DNA of 64,000 bases from Sulfuricurvum sp. (lineage in GTDB: Bacteria > Campylobacterota > Campylobacteria > Campylobacterales > Sulfurimonadaceae), in NCBI GenBank assembly GCA_030696775.1, contig JAUYRN010000027.1, positions 292,627 through 356,626 of the forward strand, written 5' to 3'. Positions 35,388 to 43,236 of the stretch are shown here, in pieces (within the stretch, counting starts at the first letter, position 1; every line of letters starts with the position of its first letter). The position numbers and the translations under genes were made by a program. The notes beneath the pieces were generated by a model that did no database searches, had not been told where the DNA came from, and was given only the letters and a program-made list of their open reading frames with translations.

Positions 35388-37905
35388 CCTGACCCTCTGT
35401 GAAAAAGAGCCCATCCATATTCCAGGGCTAATTCAACCTCATGGCATGGCACTCTCATACGACGGCATAAGCCATAATATTACCGGCGGAAGTGAAAATT
35501 TTCCTCATATTCATACGCTTATTGCTACTTCAATCGACACATTATTTTCCGATGAATGGCTAGAAAAACTGTCGATTCTACCGACAACTCCCTCACGGAT
35601 GGTACAGATATTTCCCAAACAAAATATTAATTTTTTACGATCTGAACCTGTAGATGTCATACAATACCGCAGTGGCGATGAAATAATTGTAGAATTTGTC
35701 ACATCTCCGGCTTTAGATGCTCTTGATTCTTCCAATGATGGATTGGGCGAGATTACACAACGGCTGTTATCGGTTTCATCGATTGAGGGGATGTGTGACC
35801 AAGCGGCGATTGAAGTTCAATCGATGACGGGTTATGATCGGGTTATGATCTACCAGTTTGATTCCAATTTTAACGGATCGGTTATTGCAGAAGCCAAACG
35901 TGAAATCATGGATTCCTATCTAGGGCTCAACTATCCAGCATCCGATATTCCGGCTCAAGCACGAGAATTGTACCGAAAAAATTTGGTACGCTGTATCATC
36001 GATGTCGATTATCAACCCATCGGTTTCATCCGTCATCCCGCCTATCCTCCCTTAGACATGACCTACAGTCACTTACGCAGCGTCTCTCCTGTTCATATCG
36101 AATATCTTCAAAACATGGGGGTTCAAGCCACCATGACGATCTCTATTCTACTGGATGGGATGTTGTGGGGTTTGATTGCCTGCCATCATCATAAAGCATA
36201 TCAACTCTCTTTAGACAATTTAAAATTAGTAGAAAATTTTGCCAAAATCTTTGCAAGCCTCCTGAAAACACGCATCGAAGCAGAAGAAGGACATCGAACC
36301 GTACAGCTTCATTCTACCCTTGAAACGATTGCGGCGAGTATTCAAACCGACCGAAACGATCGGGAGCTAGTACCTCTTTTATCTAACCACGCAGAGATGT
36401 TTTCCTCTCTTTTTAAAGCAGATGGGTTTGCTTTTATTATCGGTGAGGAGATGGTGACGTTTCATCATGAGTGTTCAAAAGAAGAGCTTCTAAATACCAT
36501 TCATCACATTCAGCCTTTTATGAAAAATGGCACATTTTTTACCTCTGCACTCATAAATACTTTCCCTGATTTTCCCAAAAAACGGCTCATTGAATGTTCA
36601 GGGTTGATCCTCATTGAAGTGCCTATGAACACCCCAAGCTATTGGTTATGGTTTAAGCGCGAAAAAGCAAAAACAGTCACATGGGGTGGAAATCCTTATG
36701 AAAAAGCAACACTAAACGATAAAGGCGGTATCTCTCCGCGTAAATCCTTTGCAGCATTTAAAGAAACCGTGCGCTATCAATGTGATCCATGGAAAAAATC
36801 TGAAATTGATTTTGGAACCACTTTTATGTCAATTATCCTAAAGCTGTATCAAGTGTTTACTGCTCAGAAAAAAATGCTTCTGCAACAAACTCAAATACAA
36901 AAAATGGAAGATGAAAAACTTCTCCATTACAAACAGCTTTTAGAAAGTTTAGTGGATCTCATCGAACAACGAGATGCCTACACTGCTGGTCATACCAGGC
37001 GTGTAGCGGTCTATTGTGATTTGATTGCTAAAAAAATTGGGATGGATATTGATCAGCGTTCGCAGCTCTATGAGGCATCAATCTTGCACGATATTGGTAA
37101 AATCGTCGTACCGGACTCTATATTACTCAAACCGGGACGACTCGATAACAGTGAATATGAACTGATAAAATCTCATCTAACTACGGGATATCAGATGCTC
37201 AACCGCATTTCCTATTATCGCCCTTTGGCAGAAATTATTCGCTGTCACCATGAAAAATACGATGGTTCTGGGTACCCTCAAGGATTGATGGGCGATGATA
37301 TTTCCCTCGCTTCCCATATCATGATCGTAGCAGATGCCATCGATGCCATGACCAGCAACCGTATTTACCAACCACGTCGAACCATGACCAGTGCCATCGA
37401 AGAAATCGTCCGATACAAAGGTATCTGGTATCATCCTCGTGTCGTTGATGCAGCCGTTTTAGCATTACAAAACATAGATGGAGATGCCGTAGCATCACAA
37501 GTTCCCATTACCCCCATGGAGCGTGCCCGATTTTCCTACTACTTTAAAGATCAGCTGACGGGTGTATACAATGAAGCATATTTGCACATGATTGTTAACA
37601 ATATGATTCCCGATGTTTTCTACAGCCACTATCTTTTGATTGAAATAAAAGGGATGTCCAACTATAACACGCAGCATGGATGGCATTCAGGAAGTATGCT
37701 CATTCAGACTATTTCGGAAAAACTGTTGAAAGTTCTCTCAAGTGAGCATATTTTTCGTGTTTTTGGTGATGATTTCGTTGTCGGAAGCTATTCGTTAGAG
37801 AAAATTAAAAGTTATAAGAAAAAGCTCAATCATCCCATGGAAGGGATAGATCTCATCATTCGAGAACTCAACATCAATGATCTAATCAAAATGCTTCAAG
37901 AATAG
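35374..37905 (+). CDS. bphP: Bacteriophytochrome with HD-GYP and degenerate GGDEF output
   Basis: An 843-residue photoreceptor. The PAS domain has the biliverdin-attaching Cys9 and the IPGLIQPHG motif. The GAF domain has YPASDIPAQARELY (residues 187-200) and the pyrrole-water His in SVSPVHIEYLQNMG (His241). The PHY domain has an intact tongue motif, PRKSF, near residue 466. The output is an HD-GYP domain (HDIGKIVVPD, YDGSGYP) at about 525-690, then a GGDEF-like domain whose signature is FGDDF and so probably inactive. This predicts red/far-red control of c-di-GMP hydrolysis. The histidine kinase output common in bacteriophytochromes is absent. It is coupled to the heme oxygenase gene upstream. 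Confidence 0.95.
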   Translation: MSLVDLTLCEKEPIHIPGLIQPHGMALSYDGISHNITGGSENFPHIHTLIATSIDTLFSDEWLEKLSILPTTPSRMVQIFPKQNINFLRSEPVDVIQYRSGDEIIVEFVTSPALDALDSSNDGLGEITQRLLSVSSIEGMCDQAAIEVQSMTGYDRVMIYQFDSNFNGSVIAEAKREIMDSYLGLNYPASDIPAQARELYRKNLVRCIIDVDYQPIGFIRHPAYPPLDMTYSHLRSVSPVHIEYLQNMGVQATMTISILLDGMLWGLIACHHHKAYQLSLDNLKLVENFAKIFASLLKTRIEAEEGHRTVQLHSTLETIAASIQTDRNDRELVPLLSNHAEMFSSLFKADGFAFIIGEEMVTFHHECSKEELLNTIHHIQPFMKNGTFFTSALINTFPDFPKKRLIECSGLILIEVPMNTPSYWLWFKREKAKTVTWGGNPYEKATLNDKGGISPRKSFAAFKETVRYQCDPWKKSEIDFGTTFMSIILKLYQVFTAQKKMLLQQTQIQKMEDEKLLHYKQLLESLVDLIEQRDAYTAGHTRRVAVYCDLIAKKIGMDIDQRSQLYEASILHDIGKIVVPDSILLKPGRLDNSEYELIKSHLTTGYQMLNRISYYRPLAEIIRCHHEKYDGSGYPQGLMGDDISLASHIMIVADAIDAMTSNRIYQPRRTMTSAIEEIVRYKGIWYHPRVVDAAVLALQNIDGDAVASQVPITPMERARFSYYFKDQLTGVYNEAYLHMIVNNMIPDVFYSHYLLIEIKGMSNYNTQHGWHSGSMLIQTISEKLLKVLSSEHIFRVFGDDFVVGSYSLEKIKSYKKKLNHPMEGIDLIIRELNINDLIKMLQE

Positions 37906-37948
37906 AGATACGTATTCATTGTTAAAAGTAGACGGTATTATCTTCGAG

Positions 37949-40900
37949 TTATTCTCCGACCAACTGCAGCAACTCTTCATTCAACGAATCTCTGAGCATG
38001 CACAGTTTCGGTATGCCGGCTAACGCTTCTTCATCACATGCACCATTTTTTAGACCACACAATTGGGCTGCTAATTCATGAATCTCATTATGGATTGTTT
38101 TAATAATCAAAAAAGCGGGATCAATACTAAATTTTTCACTCTTTTTAGAATTGAGCCATTCACCAAAACGGCATTCATCAGGATGCAGATCAGGAGGAAT
38201 TGAATAACCGTCTTTTAGAAACATTTCAACTTCATTAACCCATGCACTGTGCTCGACAGTAGCATAAAGAAGCTGAACCTCATCACGACCGATACTTTTT
38301 CGATTGAGCCAAGAAGGATCGCTCTTCCATGATAATGTCCAAGACGGTAGTTCATCTGCAGGCATTGGGCGGGCGATCGCATACCCTTGGGCTAGCTCAC
38401 AACCCAGCTGTAATAACATTTTCCCGTGCTCAAGTGTCTCTACTCCCTCGGCAATGACATCGCGACGAAATGCAGTTCCTAACCCTAGAACTCCCTCTAA
38501 AATCGCTAAATCATCAGGATCATAAAGCATATCACGTATAAAACTTTGATCGATTTTTAAAAGAGAAACAGGCAGATGTTTGAGATACGTCAACGAAGAA
38601 TAACCCGTACCAAAATCATCCAAAGCAAAATCTATCCCTATCTTTTTACATTCACTCATAATCCTCGAAATTTTACTCATATCCTCGAGAGCACTGGTTT
38701 CTAATACTTCGAGTTCAATCATTGAAGGTGAGACATTGGGATGCAATCGCAAAATAACGTTTAATCGCTCAAGAAAATCGATTTCTTGCAATTGACGTGC
38801 GCCAATGTTGACACTGATTTTGATAGATAGACCCATGGATTGCCATGTATCAATTTGCTTGAGTGCCGTAGTAATAACCCATTCACCCACATCGATTGCC
38901 AGTAGATGGTCTTCGATCACCGGCAAAAATGCGATTGGAGGTAAGATCCCCTGTGTTGGATGCTGCCAACGAATAAGTGCTTCAACACCTATAATCTCGC
39001 CTGTATGCATATTCACTTTTGGCTGGTAGTAGAGGACAAACTGCTCTTCATTAAGTGCATGACGAATTTCCTCTATGTTTTCATGATGCGCTCGAACACT
39101 GAAATCTTGCTGGGCATCAAAAAGATGAAAACGATTTTTCCCCGCTTGCTTAGCTTGGTACATCGCTTGGTCGGCTTGTCGTAACAACTGATCAGCTTCT
39201 ATCTCGTCCAGCTGTGGATAAAAGGTCACTCCCAAACTAGCAGAAACTTCAAGTACCGACTCACCATACACCATAGGCTGTTTCGCAGCATGAAGCAAGC
39301 GGGTAAGGGTTGGTACACTTGATTCAAAGTCCTCGAGATCCATCAATACAGCTACAAATTCATCGCCACCTAATCGTGCAAGCGTATCGCCCTCTCGCAA
39401 AGAAAGCTTCATGCTCGCAGAAATAGCCATTAATAACTGATCTCCTGCTTCGTGTCCATAGCGATCATTAATCACTTTGAAACCGTCTAAATCGAGATAC
39501 GCGACCGCCAAATGCCCACCGCGTCTTGATGTCTGCATCATCGCTTGTTCTAAACGATCGCTTAAGAGAACACGGTTGGCAAGACCGGTGAGTGCATCAT
39601 AATGTGCAATATGTTCGAGATGTTTTTCATGATCTTTGATCTTACTGATATCTGAAAAAAGTGCCACATAATTTTTTACATCACCATCTTCTTGGAAAAT
39701 AGTACTGATGGTTAACAGCTCAGCATATATTTCACCATTTTTACGACGATTCCATACCTCGCCATACCAATGCCCTTTTTTCGACAAACTGGTCCATAAA
39801 TCACGATAAAAATCATCACCTTGACGACCGGACTTCAAAAGACTTGGCTTTTTTCCAACGACCTCATCTAGAGAGTATCCGGTTATACGACTAAAGGCAC
39901 TGTTGACATCGATTATCGTACCATCGTCCGACGTAATCAAAATACCCTCACGAGAATGAGCAAAGACGTTTGCCGCAAGACGAACTTTAGATTCAGCATC
40001 TTTTCGTGCGGTGATATCCTCATACGCCCCTATGACTCCAATAACTTCACCATCATGATTTTTGATCGGTACTTTTGACGTACTCAACCAAATGGTATTA
40101 CCTTCAGGTGTCGTTTGAGGCTCTTCATAAAAAAGTTTACTTTTTCCATTTTGCATTACCTTAAGATCATCAGCCCGATAAAGATCTGCTTGCGCCGACC
40201 ATCCCATCTGATAGTCATTTTTTCCTATCAGTTCTGAGGCATTCGATAATCCGGAATCATTTGCAAACAGGCTATTACACCCCAAATAATTCGACTGAAA
40301 ATCCTTCCAAAATATTCGAATAGGCATAGCATCTATGATGGTTGCTAAAAGATTCTTAGATTCTATAAGATCCGATTCTGATAGTTTACGCTGGGTAATG
40401 TCGCGCGCAAATCCAACGGTTCCCATCACCTTTCCATCAAGAAGAATCGGAGATTTATACGTTTCAAACCAAATCCTATTTCCGTCAACCTCTATTGGTT
40501 CTTCAATATTTTTACTTATCCCGCTTTGCATAACACGATCATCATCATCGCAATACAACTGTGCTAAATCAAGAGGCCAAATATCGAAGTCATTTTTACC
40601 AACCAACTCATTAGCAGAAGCTTGGCCGCATGCTTTTACAAAAGCATCATTAACGACTAAATATCGTCCCTGTGCATCTTTTAGCCACATTAAAAAAGGA
40701 AAGTTATTTAAAATAGTACGTTGGTATTCTTCACGGATATGAAGCTTGGTTTCAAGTTCAGACTTTTCTATTTCCAGTGTCTTTTGTTGTCGGATTTCAT
40801 ACATCAACTGCAATGTATTCGTAGACAAGGTTTCATAAATGGATAAAATAAGATCGATCAGTGTTCGGGTGAAACCGCTCATGCTCTTCGCGGCATGCTC

Positions 40901-41344
40901 TTTTGCGGTGTCCATATCCAGTCCCTCTTCGAGAGCTAAGACGATGTACGCCATTGATCGATCCGTTTCGAGAATATGAGAAGCGAGCCATCGTGCCAAA
41001 AAAGATAATGTTTCTTCAGCAATTTCGATACTTGAACGTTCACTTTGCTCTGCTTTTAATCGCACAATAGTGTCAATAAACTCTTGATGCACCGCTATAT
41101 GATCTTCTAGCATGTTTTCATTGGTAAAATATTTTTCCCAGATTGCTTCTTCTGTCTTGAAGTGATAGACCGTATAGTCCAAAAGTTCATCAAAAATTTG
41201 ATTAAGTTGGAAATCATCGGACTTAAAAGCAACCGCACGGGCCAACTGATTGAGCAATTCAACAAGCCGATAATGCTGTTCATCTACCAGTGAGAGACCG
41301 GTATTAAAATGATTGTCCCATGGGAAAATGTCGATTGACTCCAT
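37949..41344 (-). CDS. Hemerythrin-PAS-PAS-PAS-GGDEF-EAL-CZB signalling protein
   Basis: An 1131-residue soluble protein with seven domains. Residues 1-135 are a bacteriohemerythrin with the diiron ligands (VDEQH; HFKTEE; EDHIAVH; ASHILETD). Three PAS domains lie at about 212-325, 330-450 and 455-570. GGDEF (about 575-735; LGGDEF) and EAL (about 750-1000; EALIRW, DDFGTGYSSL) are intact. A CZB domain closes the protein (about 1025-1125): H-x-x-W in VEHSAWV, CRFGEWL and HNEIH, the His/Cys zinc ligands. It probably reads O2 or redox at one end and zinc or hypochlorite-type signals at the other. It is a single-gene unit, convergent with the phytochrome gene. Confidence 0.95.
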   Translation of the reverse strand: MESIDIFPWDNHFNTGLSLVDEQHYRLVELLNQLARAVAFKSDDFQLNQIFDELLDYTVYHFKTEEAIWEKYFTNENMLEDHIAVHQEFIDTIVRLKAEQSERSSIEIAEETLSFLARWLASHILETDRSMAYIVLALEEGLDMDTAKEHAAKSMSGFTRTLIDLILSIYETLSTNTLQLMYEIRQQKTLEIEKSELETKLHIREEYQRTILNNFPFLMWLKDAQGRYLVVNDAFVKACGQASANELVGKNDFDIWPLDLAQLYCDDDDRVMQSGISKNIEEPIEVDGNRIWFETYKSPILLDGKVMGTVGFARDITQRKLSESDLIESKNLLATIIDAMPIRIFWKDFQSNYLGCNSLFANDSGLSNASELIGKNDYQMGWSAQADLYRADDLKVMQNGKSKLFYEEPQTTPEGNTIWLSTSKVPIKNHDGEVIGVIGAYEDITARKDAESKVRLAANVFAHSREGILITSDDGTIIDVNSAFSRITGYSLDEVVGKKPSLLKSGRQGDDFYRDLWTSLSKKGHWYGEVWNRRKNGEIYAELLTISTIFQEDGDVKNYVALFSDISKIKDHEKHLEHIAHYDALTGLANRVLLSDRLEQAMMQTSRRGGHLAVAYLDLDGFKVINDRYGHEAGDQLLMAISASMKLSLREGDTLARLGGDEFVAVLMDLEDFESSVPTLTRLLHAAKQPMVYGESVLEVSASLGVTFYPQLDEIEADQLLRQADQAMYQAKQAGKNRFHLFDAQQDFSVRAHHENIEEIRHALNEEQFVLYYQPKVNMHTGEIIGVEALIRWQHPTQGILPPIAFLPVIEDHLLAIDVGEWVITTALKQIDTWQSMGLSIKISVNIGARQLQEIDFLERLNVILRLHPNVSPSMIELEVLETSALEDMSKISRIMSECKKIGIDFALDDFGTGYSSLTYLKHLPVSLLKIDQSFIRDMLYDPDDLAILEGVLGLGTAFRRDVIAEGVETLEHGKMLLQLGCELAQGYAIARPMPADELPSWTLSWKSDPSWLNRKSIGRDEVQLLYATVEHSAWVNEVEMFLKDGYSIPPDLHPDECRFGEWLNSKKSEKFSIDPAFLIIKTIHNEIHELAAQLCGLKNGACDEEALAGIPKLCMLRDSLNEELLQLVGE

Positions 41345-41424
41345 TAAATCCCCCTTGAACTATTTATTTGTTTATTTATCGTGATAATACTATGTTTTAC
41401 TTAAAAAGATAAAGCAAAGTTTCA

Positions 41425-43236
41425 TCAAAAAACGATTCTATTACGCCCTGTTTCTTTGGCTTCGTAGAGTTTTTCATCAGCACGTTTTAAAAGATCCTCA
41501 CCTGTTTCACTTTCGTCTAAAATAGCAACCCCAAATGAGCAAGTTATTGATCCTGCTTTGTCAAATTCTTCGAAATAAATGGCTTCTTTTAGACTGTTTG
41601 CGACACCGATAGCCTCATCAAGGCTTGTATCAGGAAGGAGAAGAACAAACTCTTCTCCACCCCAGCGGGAAAATATATCACTGTTACGAATCCGATTAGT
41701 CACGATCTGTGCAATTCGTTTCAGCACAACATCCCCAACTAAATGACCATACATATCATTTACCTTTTTAAAATGGTCGATATCAATAAAGATGAGTGTC
41801 AACGGTTTTCCAGTGCGTCGTGCAACATTGATCGCATGCGAATAGACCATGCTAAAATACAGCCGATTGGCAGCACCCGTCAAGGGGTCACTCATACTTT
41901 GCTGCTGCATGCATGAAATATCGTTAAATATAACAACATAACGAAGCGTATCATTGAGATTTAAGACCGAGATTCTTACTTCAAAAATCGTGCAAACGCC
42001 GTCAATCGTTATTTTTGCTTTATGCGTTTTATGCGGATGTTCAAGCATGAACTCAGTCCAACGCTGATCGTTACGCATCGGCATCAGATATTCATCCGTA
42101 TCACCTTCTTCAAAATATTCACAAACACACTGATGCTCATGCTTGAATGCTTCAAGCGTCTCAAAATGAAAGTATTGTAAAAATGCATCACTGGCAGCAA
42201 TAAGACTCTTACCATCGGTGACGATCACGGGAGCGGGGACCGAATCGAGAATCATTTGAGCATAACGTTCTTGAAAACTCATTTTTGCGGTAACAAACGA
42301 ATAAATCCGATCAACGATCAGTCCCATAATAAATATTAAAAGAAGAGCAATAAGTCCTGAAGCAACGATCGTGTGGCGCATGTGAACCGAAAAATCGTCT
42401 GTAGTCCGCACAAACATAATCGCTCCAATGGGCCGAGAGCGATACTCTTTGATGGGAAGAACATTGACCTCATACGCTTGATGATCGTAGGTTATAACAT
42501 CATTTTGAAGTTTTACATGCAATTGTGCATAGTGCTGTAAAAAAGATTCATCAGAGAGAGGGATATCAACACCAAAATTTTGACCAATCGTTACTGATTT
42601 TCGAAATTCTCCAAAATGACCTAAAATACTTTTATTAACAAAGAAAAAAGCATCATATCCCGTAAAACGCCGGATTTTATCTGTAAAATAGGGAGTGGCA
42701 ATACCAAACTCGATTAAACCGATATAAATACCCTGATCAAAGACAGGAATGAGCACACGAAATGCCAAACCTTGACGCCCTTCTTCAAATCCTGAAACAT
42801 TTTGAGTATTCGCATGAGCATAGGCTACCATCGGGCGCTCAGTAGCGATTTTATCTCCGTACATTTCAGGCTGATGAAGACGTAAAAGAGATTTGCCGTT
42901 GGCTTGATGGAACTGCATGACAACCAACGAAGGATTTTCATGCTGCATCACTTCCCAGCGAGGCTTCATCAGTTCATACAAAGCAGTGTGATTTCCCTCA
43001 TAAAATGCTTTTAGCACTCCTGGAGAGCGAAAATTAGCTTCCGCTCTGGCTTGATAAAAATGAATGGTATCCTTTATAGTTTCGTTGTAGGTTAAATGAA
43101 CATGCTCATACGCTTCACTCAACCGCCGATCATTCTCTTTTTTCTCATGCATCAATCCATAAGCAGTCATTGTCGAAACAACAGCCAGGATGAGAAGACT
43201 TAAGATAAAAATGATCTTAATTTTCAAAGGATTCAT
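41425..43236 (-). CDS. dCache-type sensor diguanylate cyclase (GGDEF)
   Basis: A 603-residue membrane protein with spans near residues 7-27 and 288-310 that bracket a periplasmic double-Cache domain (LLRLHQPEMYGDKI, then GLAFRVLIPVFDQGIYIGLIEFG). A PAS-like region with Cys and His (HQCVCEYFEEGD) follows, then a GGDEF domain (about 435-600) with GGEEF and FIDIDHFKKVND. It should make c-di-GMP in response to a periplasmic ligand. Its start overlaps the end of the upstream GGDEF-EAL gene by four bases. Confidence 0.93.
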   Translation of the reverse strand: MNPLKIKIIFILSLLILAVVSTMTAYGLMHEKKENDRRLSEAYEHVHLTYNETIKDTIHFYQARAEANFRSPGVLKAFYEGNHTALYELMKPRWEVMQHENPSLVVMQFHQANGKSLLRLHQPEMYGDKIATERPMVAYAHANTQNVSGFEEGRQGLAFRVLIPVFDQGIYIGLIEFGIATPYFTDKIRRFTGYDAFFFVNKSILGHFGEFRKSVTIGQNFGVDIPLSDESFLQHYAQLHVKLQNDVITYDHQAYEVNVLPIKEYRSRPIGAIMFVRTTDDFSVHMRHTIVASGLIALLLIFIMGLIVDRIYSFVTAKMSFQERYAQMILDSVPAPVIVTDGKSLIAASDAFLQYFHFETLEAFKHEHQCVCEYFEEGDTDEYLMPMRNDQRWTEFMLEHPHKTHKAKITIDGVCTIFEVRISVLNLNDTLRYVVIFNDISCMQQQSMSDPLTGAANRLYFSMVYSHAINVARRTGKPLTLIFIDIDHFKKVNDMYGHLVGDVVLKRIAQIVTNRIRNSDIFSRWGGEEFVLLLPDTSLDEAIGVANSLKEAIYFEEFDKAGSITCSFGVAILDESETGEDLLKRADEKLYEAKETGRNRIVF

